Of a DNA stretch of 16,062 bases, positions 1-8,676 are shown in pieces. The stretch comes from an uncultured Lachnospiraceae bacterium (GTDB taxonomy: Bacteria > Bacillota > Clostridia > Lachnospirales > Lachnospiraceae). A program made the position numbers and the translations under genes. How positions within the stretch are numbered: position 1 is the first letter of the stretch; each line of letters opens with the position of its first letter. The stretch is taken from contig CAKRNI010000042.1 in assembly GCA_934370915.1 (NCBI GenBank), positions 1 to 16,062 of the forward strand, read 5' to 3'. The notes below the pieces were generated by a model, which made no database searches, was not told the DNA's origin, and saw only the letters and a program-made list of their open reading frames with translations.

Positions 1-1298
1 CGTTTCTCCACACATGTCTTCATGGAGATCGCATCGTAGATATCTTCCTCGAATACCGGGCTGATGGACTTGAACTGCTCCAGTGTCAGGTCATCTAATG
101 CCTTGTTCTCGTTGATGCAGAGAAGCACCAGCTGTCCGATGATCCCGTGGGCATCACGGAACGGAACGCCGTGGTTTACAAGGTAGTCCGCAGCATCTGT
201 GGCATTCGTGAAGCCGTTCTTTGCACTGGCTTCCATCACATCCTTGCGGAATGTCATCGTGGATACCATGCCTGTGAAGAGTAAGAGGCAGCCTTTTACG
301 GTGTCGATGGCATCAAAGGTCAGCTCCTTGTCTTCCTGAAGGTCCTTATCGTATGCCAGCGGGATTCCCTTCATAACCGTAAGCATGGACATCAGGGCAC
401 CGTAGACACGGCCGGCCTTTCCGCGGATCAGCTCCGCGATATCCGGATTCTTTTTCTGCGGCATAATGCTGCTGCCGGTGCTGTAGGAATCATCCATCTC
501 AACAAAGCGGTACTCATTGCTGTTCCAGATGATGATCTCCTCGGAGAAACGGCTCAAATGCATGGCGATCGTGGAGAGTGCTGCCAGAAGCTCAATTAGG
601 TAATCCCGGTCGGATACGGAATCCATGCTGTTTAAGGTCGGTCCGTCAAAGCCTAAAAGCTCTGCTGTGTACTCGCGGTCTAACGGGTATGTGGTTCCGG
701 CAAGGGCACCGGATCCTAACGGGCAGTAATTCATGCGCTTTCTGATATCTGCAAGACGTCCTCTGTCACGGCGGAACATCTCGTAGTAAGCGCCTACATG
801 GTGAGCCAGAGTTACCGGCTGTGCTTTCTGAAGGTGGGTAAATCCCGGCATGTAGGTGTGGAGATTGTCCTCCATGAGCTTTAAGAGAACCTCCAGAAGT
901 CCCTTTAACAGGACATCTGTCTCATCGATCTCATCTCTTGTGTAGAGCTTCATATCGAGAGCGACCTGATCATTTCTGCTTCGTCCGGTGTGGAGTCTCT
1001 TTCCGGCATCACCAATCCGTTCGATAAGGTTCGCCTCAACGAAGGAATGGATATCCTCGGATTCCGTTGTGATCTTTAAGGTTCCGTTGTCGATATCTTC
1101 ACGGATGCTCTTTAAGCCGGCAATGATCGCGTCACGGTCTTCCACTGTGAGGATCCCCTGTTTCGCGAGCATCGTAACATGGGCGATGCTGCCTGCGATA
1201 TCCTGTCTGTAAAATTTCTGATCGAAGGAGATGGATTCATTAAAATTGTGTACTAACTGGTTCTCTTCCTTCGTAAATCTTCCGCCCCAAAGTTTCAT
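1..1298 (-). CDS. argH: Argininosuccinate lyase, C-terminus beyond the window
   Basis: Cytoplasmic enzyme of the last step of arginine synthesis, splitting argininosuccinate into arginine and fumarate. The first 432 codons are present; the usual length is about 460, so only the C-terminal end is missing. The protein starts [10 protein letters not shown], typical of ArgH. The fumarase/aspartase superfamily signature [12 protein letters not shown] lies at residues 275-286, and S277 matches the catalytic serine of the flexible loop. The stretch [16 protein letters not shown], with the conserved catalytic-region histidine, is also intact. The ATG at 1298 follows a good GGAGGAA ribosome binding site (minus strand, about 1304-1310). 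It begins 31 bases after the yfhO-like stop codon, so it may be read from upstream transcription. An AT-rich TATAAA/TATATA stretch at 1320-1334 could also supply a -10 element. No frameshift was seen. The family is certain from the motif set. Confidence 0.96.
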   Translation of the reverse strand, partial: MKLWGGRFTKEENQLVHNFNESISFDQKFYRQDIAGSIAHVTMLAKQGILTVEDRDAIIAGLKSIREDIDNGTLKITTESEDIHSFVEANLIERIGDAGKRLHTGRSRNDQVALDMKLYTRDEIDETDVLLKGLLEVLLKLMEDNLHTYMPGFTHLQKAQPVTLAHHVGAYYEMFRRDRGRLADIRKRMNYCPLGSGALAGTTYPLDREYTAELLGFDGPTLNSMDSVSDRDYLIELLAALSTIAMHLSRFSEEIIIWNSNEYRFVEMDDSYSTGSSIMPQKKNPDIAELIRGKAGRVYGALMSMLTVMKGIPLAYDKDLQEDKELTFDAIDTVKGCLLLFTGMVSTMTFRKDVMEASAKNGFTNATDAADYLVNHGVPFRDAHGIIGQLVLLCINENKALDDLTLEQFKSISPVFEEDIYDAISMKTCVEK

Positions 1299-1329
1299 GT
1301 CTGTTCCTCCGTTGTCTCTTTTATATAAT

Positions 1330-4110
1330 TTATAGTTTTTGATTATCTGGATCGATATCCTGTGACTCTTCTCTTCGTTCTCCTGAATACTCATCGGAAA
1401 ACTCTTTTTTCTCATCCTCTTCGATTTCATCCGGAATTGTTTCGTCAGGGTCATCTAAGGCGTCCTCGTCATCAATATCCGGAATTTCCTCAAACTCAGG
1501 ATCGTCGTCTGAAGGCTCTTCTTCAAGTTTCCTCTGCATTTTCCAAATTTTCCTTGCCTCTTTCCTGGCTTTCCGCCTCTCCATCTCCCTGCGCAAAAAC
1601 CACAGAAGGAGCAGGAGCACGATCGATCCGCCCGTGATCAGGACGCCAGGCTTTAATCCCTCCGGGAAATAAGAGAAATCGATCACATGATCCCCTGCGC
1701 CCACATCGATGGCAAGGAATGCACCGAACGCTTTTCTCGTCTCCACCTTCTGCCCGTCTACCTTTACAGTCCAGCCCTTATCGAAGGGGATCGATGTGAA
1801 GAGCATTCCGGCCCGGTCAGCAGTTACAGTTCCGGAAAGCTTCGTGTCCTTCCAGCTCGTCAGATGCATCGGCATCCGGTTCAGACGGTCATAAACCTGA
1901 ATCATGGCATCCTCGGAGAACCGGTAGGCAATGGCATTCAGCTGCTCACCCGCCTCATCCGCCGTAAGCTTCACTTCATATCCCGGAGACAGGGTTCCGA
2001 GCTCCAGAAGATATCCGCGGTCCACATTTCCAAACGACTTTGAACCCGACGGCAGATCCGCCTTCACGTTTTTCACCTTCTTATTCATAACGAACACATA
2101 GTATTCCCCTGTCATATCCGGTGTGAAGGTGAACGTATTTTTATTCACTGTTCCGCCTGCATCTACAAGGACTTCGTCTGCCCCTGCGACCAGACACAGA
2201 TCATTCTGCACTTCCGCCGGATTATCCATCTCATACTGCCAGTTCTCCTCAATATCCGAAGGAAGAACAAAGCCCAGCGGCAGTGTATACAAGTTTTCAT
2301 AGAGATATGTCCCGCCGCTCTCCCTCAAATAGATCATAAGCTCCGTGTTGGACACTGCCTCGAAATAGAGCGCGTATTTTACGGAAAAGATGCTGTCCAC
2401 AAGCGGGGTGCTGCCAGTGATGCTGTAGGCATTCGTGGATGACTCGCATCCAAGCTTCTTAAAGAACTTCGAAAGATCCGCGTTTGCCGTTGAGGAGAAC
2501 AGGGATACCGACGGGAAATTCATCCATGCGCCGTCGTTTTTCGTCTTTCTCGTCTTTTTCTCCACCCGGTAGAAATCCGTTGCCGGTTCCAGAGAATCCT
2601 TTAAGATCCGGACCTCTTCGTTGTCCGCAGTGTAGGATTCACGGCTCGTGGTCGTGACACTCGTCACGGTTGTATTGATGGCTGCCTCCATGGAGACCAG
2701 CGCCAGTGCCAGAAATCCGGCTAAGACCCGCTTTCCTCCTTTATAAAGGTAGATCAGTCCCGCGTAAGCTGCAAGAAAGATGATTGCCACATAGTAGACG
2801 ATAAAGTGGAAATGTTCCTGTGTCACCAGCTTTTCTGCCAGAAGTACAAAGCAGATGCTTCCCCAGAACGCGACAGCAACATACTTTTTCGGTGTCTCAT
2901 CCAGATGCGTATAGGCCCGGAAGCAGATAAACAGCATCAGGAAGATATAGATGAAGGACTGTCGGCATGGAAGGCTGTTCGGATAGTGGAATCCATGCCA
3001 GATAAAATTCAGCACATTTATGGAAAAGCTTGCAAAAAAGAGCAGCAACAGGCCGCAGTACACAGCCTTTTCCTTCACAGAGATCTTCTTACATGCCAGA
3101 TACAGCAAAAAGAAGAGAAATACCGCGACACCGCAGTAAATATTCGGCCAGTGGTCCAGACCGATCTCCGTCTCCACATTTCCGATATGGCGGGCGATCA
3201 TGTCGAAGATTGGGAAATAGGAAGTCCACGCCTTTGGGAAATCAAAGTTTCCGGATGCCGTGCTCTGGAGTGCGCAGATCTCCGGCAGCAGAACTCCCGC
3301 CGCGAGTCCGCCGGAAAGCAGGGAGTAGATTCCAAATCTCACGCAGCTCTCCACGTATTTTCTCACCGGACCCGGCTCTTCCAAGATAAGAAGCGCGATG
3401 AAATAAAGCACCAGAAACAGGCAGGTCATGATGGAGATATAGTAGTTGGACAGGATGGAAAGCCCAAGGGTCACGCAGTAGAGCATTCCCTTCTGCTCCC
3501 TCACAAGACGCTCCAGCCCGTAAACGATCAACGGGAAGAGGAGAATGCAGTCCAGCCACATGATATTCCAGCTGTACGCTGCCATGTATCCGGACAACGC
3601 ATAAAAAATCCCGAAAAATCCGACGCCCAGAATACAGTTTTTACTGTGCTGCTTTAAATACCAGGCAAAGCTGAGTCCCGAAAGTCCGATCTTTATGACG
3701 ATCATGATTGTCATGAATTCAATGATCAATTTTTTCGGGCAGAGCAGGATCAGCCAGTTTAAAGGGCTTGCGAGATAATATGCGTAAAGCGCCGCAAAAT
3801 TTACGCCCATTCCCACATCCCAGCTGTACAGAAGACTTCCGCCGGTCCGAAGCTTATACTGGAACTCCGAGAAGAACGGTGCGTACTGATGATACATGTC
3901 CGTCCTCAGAAAGCACCTCTCGCCGAACGGGAAGATCCCTCTCTGGGCAAATATGCAGATCATAACAAGCACCGGAACAAAAAACGCGATCATGAGACCG
4001 TCTCTCGGCTTTAGCACCGGTATGGTTCGTCGTTTCTTCTTACGCGTTTCCGGGATTCTTTCGGGTATTTCTTCCCGGACTGCGTCATCAATTTCTTTTA
4101 TTTCTGTCAT
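1330..4110 (-). CDS. YfhO-like multi-pass membrane glycosyltransferase with acidic C-terminal tail
   Basis: A 926-residue integral membrane protein of the bacterial YfhO family (GT-C fold). Members in Bacillus and Listeria are linked to sugar decoration of lipoteichoic acid or other surface glycans from lipid-linked donors. Residues 1-36 are charged and cytoplasmic, and the first membrane segment is at about 38-57. The family's first outer loop follows, with D71 in RTDMYHQY and the conserved [11 protein letters not shown] at about 95-105; D71 is the candidate catalytic acid. About a dozen hydrophobic segments run to about residue 490. A large, mostly soluble outer region (about 495-815) precedes a final membrane helix at about 818-839. 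The last 87 residues are cytoplasmic, first basic and then very acidic (about 33 Asp/Glu in the final 60). The ATG at 4110 has a GGAGGAG site upstream. It lies 57 bases after the GtrA-like gene, a natural functional partner. The exact acceptor cannot be told from sequence. Confidence 0.88.
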   Translation of the reverse strand: MTEIKEIDDAVREEIPERIPETRKKKRRTIPVLKPRDGLMIAFFVPVLVMICIFAQRGIFPFGERCFLRTDMYHQYAPFFSEFQYKLRTGGSLLYSWDVGMGVNFAALYAYYLASPLNWLILLCPKKLIIEFMTIMIVIKIGLSGLSFAWYLKQHSKNCILGVGFFGIFYALSGYMAAYSWNIMWLDCILLFPLIVYGLERLVREQKGMLYCVTLGLSILSNYYISIMTCLFLVLYFIALLILEEPGPVRKYVESCVRFGIYSLLSGGLAAGVLLPEICALQSTASGNFDFPKAWTSYFPIFDMIARHIGNVETEIGLDHWPNIYCGVAVFLFFLLYLACKKISVKEKAVYCGLLLLFFASFSINVLNFIWHGFHYPNSLPCRQSFIYIFLMLFICFRAYTHLDETPKKYVAVAFWGSICFVLLAEKLVTQEHFHFIVYYVAIIFLAAYAGLIYLYKGGKRVLAGFLALALVSMEAAINTTVTSVTTTSRESYTADNEEVRILKDSLEPATDFYRVEKKTRKTKNDGAWMNFPSVSLFSSTANADLSKFFKKLGCESSTNAYSITGSTPLVDSIFSVKYALYFEAVSNTELMIYLRESGGTYLYENLYTLPLGFVLPSDIEENWQYEMDNPAEVQNDLCLVAGADEVLVDAGGTVNKNTFTFTPDMTGEYYVFVMNKKVKNVKADLPSGSKSFGNVDRGYLLELGTLSPGYEVKLTADEAGEQLNAIAYRFSEDAMIQVYDRLNRMPMHLTSWKDTKLSGTVTADRAGMLFTSIPFDKGWTVKVDGQKVETRKAFGAFLAIDVGAGDHVIDFSYFPEGLKPGVLITGGSIVLLLLLWFLRREMERRKARKEARKIWKMQRKLEEEPSDDDPEFEEIPDIDDEDALDDPDETIPDEIEEDEKKEFSDEYSGERREESQDIDPDNQKL

Positions 4111-4167
4111 ACCTTAAAACTCCTCCGTCTACGCAAAAGGTATTTCGCACTTTACGTTCTGATCCGG

Positions 4168-4674
4168 TCATTTCTTTTTGTCATTCGTAAAAATCAGAAT
4201 CTTGCTGAACACATAATTCAGTACCACGACCACGACCGAGATCAGAAGCTTGCAGAGAAAGAACTCCATCTTCATGAGATCCACCATAACAAACAGGGCC
4301 GCGAGGTTAAACAGGAAGGTCGCTACCCGGCAGAGAACAAATGAAACAAATTCTCTCCATACCTTCCCCGGATTCAGCGTATGACTCTCAAATACCCACC
4401 ATTTATTCGTCACAAAAGCGAACAGCACCGCAGCCACCCACGCAATGGTCTGAGCAGGAACCGGATCCATCTTCCATATATAATATAGAAGATTTGAGAT
4501 CGCATAATCGATCACTGTTGTCAGGACGCCAAAGATCAGATAAGCGATTCCCTCGCGGGCCAGACCGGACTTTTTCTTTGCTGTTCCTGTTCCATTCGCC
4601 GGTTCCTGTATCTCTTTGGATTCCCCATTTCTCTGGCTGCTTTTCAGTTTCTCAATTTTTTCTTTCATAAACAT
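4168..4674 (-). CDS. GtrA-family small membrane protein
   Basis: A 168-residue protein of the GtrA/DPMS-C family: four-helix membrane proteins thought to help move or present undecaprenyl-phosphate-linked sugars to surface glycosyltransferases. The first 35 residues are hydrophilic and rich in Lys/Glu. Four hydrophobic segments follow at about 38-60, 72-92, 104-127 and 135-160. The family-typical GIAYLIFGVLTTVIDYAISN opens the first helix, with FVTNKWWVF at the end of the second and a C-terminal KILIF motif. Two starts are possible: ATG at 4674, 5 bases from an AAAGGA site, or ATG at 4668, 11 bases from it. The first is chosen for spacing. It is followed closely by the yfhO-like gene, and the pair probably forms one surface glycosylation unit. 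The donor sugar is unknown. Confidence 0.88.
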   Translation of the reverse strand: MFMKEKIEKLKSSQRNGESKEIQEPANGTGTAKKKSGLAREGIAYLIFGVLTTVIDYAISNLLYYIWKMDPVPAQTIAWVAAVLFAFVTNKWWVFESHTLNPGKVWREFVSFVLCRVATFLFNLAALFVMVDLMKMEFFLCKLLISVVVVVLNYVFSKILIFTNDKKK

Positions 4675-4766
4675 TTCCGTCCTTTTTCCGGAAGCACGCT
4701 GTCAAAATGTTTTCCCGGTATTTTTTCAAGGATTTCCCTACCGTTTTCGATAGTCTTTTTCATTTT

Positions 4767-4775
4767 AGTATACCA
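4767..4775 (-). promoter_or_regulatory. Candidate extended -10 promoter for the gtrA-yfhO unit
   Basis: On the minus strand this reads TGGTATACT: a TATACT -10 (4767-4772) preceded by TG with one base between, the extended -10 form. No good -35 is visible 17 bases upstream. It sits between the aminotransferase terminator and the gtrA start, where a new promoter is expected. The predicted transcript start is near 4760. The call rests on pattern and position only. Confidence 0.45.
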
Positions 4776-4784
4776 ACGCAAAAA

Positions 4785-4830
4785 AGTAAAGGACTGACAG
4801 CCGGTAATTCGGCTGTCAGTCCCTCTTTTT
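4785..4830 (-). terminator. Rho-independent terminator of the aminotransferase gene
   Basis: A perfect 13-bp inverted repeat, GGACTGACAGCCG (4791-4803) and CGGCTGTCAGTCC (4810-4822), encloses a 6-base loop. On the minus strand the stem is followed by TTTACTTTTTT, so it ends transcripts from the aminotransferase and insulates the gtrA unit. The plus-strand side also has a T-run (CTCTTTTTTT), so it could act in both directions, though no plus-strand gene ends here. Confidence 0.9.
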
Positions 4831-4884
4831 TTGCGATCATTTCAGTTTTTATTTTTCCGCAGCCTGTCTGCCGTTTTTCCTGCT

Positions 4885-6165
4885 TTATTCAGCGAGGAGC
4901 TTGTCGATACTTACAAGTTTTACGCATACACAGAAAATCTCAGCTGCAAGCTTTAAATCTTCCAGTGTCGGGAAGGACGGAGCAATACGGATATTGGAGT
5001 CATGCGGATCCTTGCCGTATGGGTAGGTTGCACCTGCGCCTGTCATAACAACACCTGCATCCTTACACTTTGCAACGATCGCCTTCGCGCATCCATCGAG
5101 AGAATCGAAAGAAACGAAATATCCGCCGTTCGGTTTTGTCCACTTACCGATCTCAAGTCCACCAAGCTCTTTATTTAAGATCTCGTCAACCGCCTCGAAT
5201 TTCGGGCAGAGGATTGCGGCATGTTTTGCCATCTGAGCCTTGATTCCATCAAGGTTCTTGAAGAAGCGCACATGGCGGAGCTGGTTGATCTTATCATGGC
5301 TGATAAACTGTACGTTCATCTGTTTCTTCATATCTTCGATATTCGCCTTGGATGTAGCGATCGCGGAGATAGCAGAACCCGGGAATGTGATCTTCGCTGT
5401 GGAACCGATCTTATATACCATATCCGGATTTCCGGCCTTTGCGCACTCGGAAAGGATATCAAGAATGTGATCCGGATGATCCGGGTGTAAATGATGTACG
5501 CAGTAAGCGTTATCCCAGATGATTCTGAAGTCTTTTGCTGCCGGTTTTAAGTTAGCAAATCTCTTTACTGTTTCATCGGAATAGGACTGTCCGGACGGGT
5601 TCGAATAAAGCGGAACACACCAGATACCTTTTACGGTCTCATCATTATTTACATACTTCTCAACAAGATCCATATCCGGGCCATCATCTGTCATCGGAAT
5701 GTTAATCATCTCGATACCGAAGTACTGGGTGATCGCGAAGTGTCTGTCATATCCCGGAACCGGGCAGAGGAATTTTACTTTGTCGAGTTTGCACCACGGA
5801 GTGCTTCCGCAAACACCATGTGTCCAGGCACGGCTTACCGTATCAAACATCAATGTCAGGCTGGCATTTCCGTACATAACGATATTTTCAGCCGGAGCGT
5901 CCATCATAGCTCCCATCAGCTCTTTCGCTTCCTGAATACCGGTCAGGATTCCGTAGTTTCTTACATCGCCGTCAGCGGAGATATAGTCGCTGGAGCTGTT
6001 TAAGACATCCATCATCGGAAGGGAAAGGTCGAGCTGTTCCTTACATGGCTTACCACGTGCCATATTCAGGCTTAAATTTTTTCCCTGATATTCTTTGTAC
6101 ACAGCCTCAAGCTGCTCCTTTAAAGACGCAAGTTCTTCCTTTGACATTTCGCGGTATGGTTTCAT
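4885..6165 (-). CDS. Aspartate aminotransferase, Corynebacterium AspT (type Ic) class
   Basis: A 426-residue pyridoxal-phosphate aminotransferase of fold type I. It belongs to the group around Corynebacterium glutamicum AspT rather than classical AspC, and probably interconverts aspartate plus 2-oxoglutarate with oxaloacetate plus glutamate in the cytoplasm. Visible active-site residues: N189 in YSNPSG, D218 and Y221 in IIWDNAY (pyridine N and O3' contacts), K258 in GSTAKITFPG (Schiff-base lysine) and R393 in NIRIAPSFP (substrate carboxylate). The N-terminal NLSLNMARGKP is typical of this class. The ATG at 6165 follows a strong GAGGAGG site. It is transcribed alone, from the promoter at 6241-6269 to the terminator at 4785-4830. 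It is divergent from the glutamine/glutamate-type sensor kinase gene, which fits a role in the glutamate/aspartate pool. Substrate is inferred from family; other amino donors cannot be excluded. Confidence 0.88.
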   Translation of the reverse strand: MKPYREMSKEELASLKEQLEAVYKEYQGKNLSLNMARGKPCKEQLDLSLPMMDVLNSSSDYISADGDVRNYGILTGIQEAKELMGAMMDAPAENIVMYGNASLTLMFDTVSRAWTHGVCGSTPWCKLDKVKFLCPVPGYDRHFAITQYFGIEMINIPMTDDGPDMDLVEKYVNNDETVKGIWCVPLYSNPSGQSYSDETVKRFANLKPAAKDFRIIWDNAYCVHHLHPDHPDHILDILSECAKAGNPDMVYKIGSTAKITFPGSAISAIATSKANIEDMKKQMNVQFISHDKINQLRHVRFFKNLDGIKAQMAKHAAILCPKFEAVDEILNKELGGLEIGKWTKPNGGYFVSFDSLDGCAKAIVAKCKDAGVVMTGAGATYPYGKDPHDSNIRIAPSFPTLEDLKLAAEIFCVCVKLVSIDKLLAE

Positions 6166-6201
6166 GTCAGTATCCTCCTCAATTTCACGTTTTTTTGCAG
6201 C

Positions 6202-6221
6202 ACCGATAACCCCTTAACGGT
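6202..6221. repeat. Imperfect 20-bp palindrome in the aminotransferase leader
   Basis: The arms ACCGATAA and TTAACGGT (plus strand) flank CCCC. They pair except for one central mismatch per arm. It lies about 15-30 bases downstream of the predicted minus-strand transcript start. It could be an operator or a small leader hairpin; no T-run follows, so it is not a terminator. Confidence 0.45.
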
Positions 6222-6240
6222 GTCTGTCCCCTATGGTTAT

Positions 6241-6269
6241 ATTATAATCGAAGACCGGAAATCTTACAA
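6241..6269 (-). promoter_or_regulatory. Sigma-A-type promoter of the aminotransferase gene
   Basis: On the minus strand TTGTAA (6264-6269) is separated by 17 bases from a consensus TATAAT (6241-6246). The predicted start is near 6234, giving a leader of about 70 bases before the ATG at 6165. A 6-bp inverted repeat, ATAACC/GGTTAT, overlaps the start region. Confidence 0.75.
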
Positions 6270-6345
6270 TACAAAAAATAAAGTTTCGCCCTATTTTTCT
6301 CACAATTTTCAGCGTTCTTACAAAAATATCTTAACCCTCGCTCCA

Positions 6346-6374
6346 TTGACTTTTTTTTAACAATAACGTATCAT
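6346..6374 (+). promoter_or_regulatory. Promoter of the sensor kinase-response regulator operon
   Basis: TTGACT (6346-6351), a 17-base AT-rich spacer, then TATCAT (6369-6374). The predicted start is near 6381, about 40 bases before the kinase ATG. It is back to back with the aminotransferase promoter, the -35 elements about 76 bases apart. The -10 is not consensus, so strength is probably moderate. Confidence 0.6.
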
Positions 6375-6419
6375 TATATTATTGATTTTTATCGAACAAG
6401 TACAGAGGGGAGATACCGA

Positions 6420-7718
6420 ATGATAAATGAAAAAAAGAGCATCAGGAATCTGAAACGTATGGTTCTGATCGGAGCGATCGTCGCCCTCGTATCCCAGCTC
6501 TACTGGAATCTTTTTGTATACAATTTCCGTATTTCCTCTTCCGTTATCGTGCTCCCGGTCCTCTTAATGACACTGGGAAAAAATCTTTCCACGACGATGA
6601 CCTGTTCCGTAACTGCCATGATCGTTTTTCTGTTCCGACTGATCGTAGCGGTAAACAGCGGTGCTGATCTCATAACGTCCGCAGAAAATTTATTTCCAAA
6701 CGCGGTCTTCTATTTCTGCTACGGAATCATCTTCGGATCGATGATCCCCGGAAAACATACAGTGTCCTTCAGCCGGTTATTCCCGGCAGTCTTTTTCGCG
6801 GATTTTGGCTCGAATCTGGTGGAGCTCTGTATTTCAGAGAGCTCCCTCCACACCATGACACCGGAAAAAGCAGGATACCTTCTCCTGATCGCCCTGTTCC
6901 GGACTTTCCTCGCAAGCCTGATCCTAATGGCGGAAAGCCACTACCGGACTCTTTTAAAAAACGAGGAGCATGAGAACCGTTACCGCCGCCTGTTCTTAAT
7001 GACGACAGGCTTAAAAAATGAGATCTACTTCATGCGGAAAAATTCAGAAGAGATCGAATCCGTCATGGCGAACGCCTATAAGCTCTATGAGAAGCTAAAC
7101 GAGATGGACGTTCCGGATGACATGAAGCACATGTCCCTTTCCATCGCGCGGGATGTCCACGAGATCAAGAAAGACTATATCCGGATCATTCAGGGAATCG
7201 AGGAGGAGATTTCTGAGGAGTACGACGAGAAGCGGATGAGCTTTCAGGATATCTTAAAGATCCTCGAGGACACCACCTACCATATGCTCGAGGCGAAAAA
7301 CGTCCACATCCAGCTGGAGTTCCGATGCTCGGACAACTTTATGACCGAGGAACACTACGAACTCATGGCCGTGTTGAAAAATCTCGTCAACAATGCCATT
7401 GAGGCCATCGAATCCGACCGTAAGATCGGTACGATCTGCATCGAAGAGCATCTTCGTGACGGAAATTACATCTTCTGTGTCACAGATGACGGACCCGGAA
7501 TTTCCTCCCGCCATCTGCCAAATATTTTTAAAATGGGATATTCAACGAAATTTGACCATAAGACCGGAAATATCTTCCGCGGTGTCGGTCTTTATGGGGT
7601 AAAAATGACCGTGGAAGAACAGTTTAAGGGAACCATCGAAGTGAGATCGGAACAGGGCAGCGGAACTGCCTTTACCGTTGTGATTCCGGCGACTTCCCTT
7701 GTGGAGGAAGAATTATGA
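6420..7718 (+). CDS. GlnK-like membrane sensor histidine kinase
   Basis: A 432-residue kinase resembling the GlnK (YcbA) type of Bacillus, which senses glutamine or a related amino acid. Residues 11-172 hold about five or six hydrophobic segments and no large outer domain, so the ligand is probably sensed within or near the membrane. A linker follows at about 173-235. The likely phospho-acceptor is H247 in ARDVHEIKKDY, not a classical HDxR H-box. The ATPase domain has an N-box at NLVNNAIEAI (321-330), a G1 box at DDGPGI (356-361), FKMGYSTK (370-377) and a G2 box at GVGLYGVK (388-395). The ATG at 6420 follows GAGGGGAGA. Its stop overlaps the regulator start by 4 bases (ATGA), indicating translational coupling. 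Family placement rests on the kinase core plus the YcbB-type partner; the ligand is inferred. Confidence 0.85.
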   Translation: MINEKKSIRNLKRMVLIGAIVALVSQLYWNLFVYNFRISSSVIVLPVLLMTLGKNLSTTMTCSVTAMIVFLFRLIVAVNSGADLITSAENLFPNAVFYFCYGIIFGSMIPGKHTVSFSRLFPAVFFADFGSNLVELCISESSLHTMTPEKAGYLLLIALFRTFLASLILMAESHYRTLLKNEEHENRYRRLFLMTTGLKNEIYFMRKNSEEIESVMANAYKLYEKLNEMDVPDDMKHMSLSIARDVHEIKKDYIRIIQGIEEEISEEYDEKRMSFQDILKILEDTTYHMLEAKNVHIQLEFRCSDNFMTEEHYELMAVLKNLVNNAIEAIESDRKIGTICIEEHLRDGNYIFCVTDDGPGISSRHLPNIFKMGYSTKFDHKTGNIFRGVGLYGVKMTVEEQFKGTIEVRSEQGSGTAFTVVIPATSLVEEEL

Positions 7719-8557
7719 GAATCTATATAGTAGAAGACGACCTGTCCGTCATCAACATTTTAGAAGACATCATCGAGACACAGGGACTCGGAGAAATCTG
7801 CGGCGACTGCGGCGGAGAGCCGGCAAACCTATCCGACGTGCTGCGGGCAAAGCCTGATGTTGTCCTCGTCGACTTTTTCATGCCGGTAAAGGACGGCGTC
7901 GAATTTGTAAAGGAGCTGCGGGCTGTGAACACCACGGTCAAATGTATTATGATCTCCCAGGTGTCCGCTAAGGAGCTGATCAGCAAGGCCTACAGCGCCG
8001 GGATCGACTTCTTTATCAGCAAGCCGATCAATCTGATCGAGGTCCGTTCCGTATTAAAAAATGTGGAACAGCAGATCACAAATGAACATACTCTGGCAAA
8101 TATCCGCCGGATGTTCATGAATGAGATCGACCATATGCCAAAGGGAACGAAACCGGAATCAGATGATTACGGCAGAAAGTTAAAATACATCTTAAACCGC
8201 GTCGGCATGTCCGGAGAAAAAGGATGCCCGGATATCATAAAGATCTGCGAATATCTTCATGAGAATCATATTCCTGTATCCAACTTAAGCGTGTCACAGA
8301 TGTGCGAGGCGGTCAGTGATTCCCCGAAAAATATGGAACAGCGGATCCGCCGTACCATCGCAGCCGGAATGTCCAATATCGCCCATATGGGAATCGAGGA
8401 TTTCATGAACGAGACCTACACCCTGTACTCCGGAACCCTATTCTCCTTTGAGGATGTGAAGGCGGAGATGGACTATCTCAGAGGAAAGCGTTCCTCCGGA
8501 GGCAAGGTCAGCATCAAAAAGTTTATTGACGGGCTGATGCTGGAAGCGGAGCGCTAA
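7715..8557 (+). CDS. GlnL (YcbB)-type response regulator
   Basis: A 280-residue DNA-binding regulator. The receiver domain (1-118) has acidic pocket E7-D8-D9, phospho-acceptor D53 in LVDFFMP, S81 in the switch position and K103 in ISKP. After a linker, residues about 152-275 match the YcbB domain of B. subtilis GlnL. This includes GEKGCPDIIKICEYL, a probable helix-turn-helix around NLSVSQMCEAVSDSPKNMEQ (190-209), and the C-terminal EMDYLRGKRSSGGK and IKKFIDGL. It is somewhat shorter than B. subtilis GlnL, mainly between domains. The start overlaps the kinase stop. A hairpin terminator follows at 8573-8610, then gltS, whose upstream DNA carries the direct-repeat element known for GlnL. It is therefore the likely activator of gltS. 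Confidence 0.88.
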   Translation: MRIYIVEDDLSVINILEDIIETQGLGEICGDCGGEPANLSDVLRAKPDVVLVDFFMPVKDGVEFVKELRAVNTTVKCIMISQVSAKELISKAYSAGIDFFISKPINLIEVRSVLKNVEQQITNEHTLANIRRMFMNEIDHMPKGTKPESDDYGRKLKYILNRVGMSGEKGCPDIIKICEYLHENHIPVSNLSVSQMCEAVSDSPKNMEQRIRRTIAAGMSNIAHMGIEDFMNETYTLYSGTLFSFEDVKAEMDYLRGKRSSGGKVSIKKFIDGLMLEAER

Positions 8558-8572
8558 AACATGTTAATTTCT

Positions 8573-8610
8573 ATGCGCCGGAATATCGCTATTTTCGGCG
8601 TATTTCTTTT
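8573..8610 (+). terminator. Probable terminator after the response regulator
   Basis: Arms at 8573-8583 and 8593-8603 pair over 11 bp with two G-T pairs (core CGCCG/CGGCG) around a 9-base loop, followed by TTCTTTT. A wider 9-bp inverted repeat, AAAACATGT (8556-8564) and ACATGTTTT (8628-8636), encloses it. It separates the two-component operon from gltS, which has its own promoter. Confidence 0.6.
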
Positions 8611-8676
8611 CCGGTTCAGAACTTTTCACATGTTTTCAACTATTGCATGTAGATATCTTGTTAAGAATTTACAATT

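Noticed and set aside
2806..3657. 283-codon plus-strand open frame opposite the yfhO-like gene
   Set aside because: It lies wholly antisense to a well-supported gene, reads as low-complexity His/Gln/Arg-rich sequence without a recognisable domain, and has no good ribosome binding site.
6166..6419. Search for a riboswitch or small RNA gene between the aminotransferase and kinase genes
   Set aside because: Only two promoters, short AT-rich half-sites and a small palindrome were seen; no known riboswitch core or terminator.
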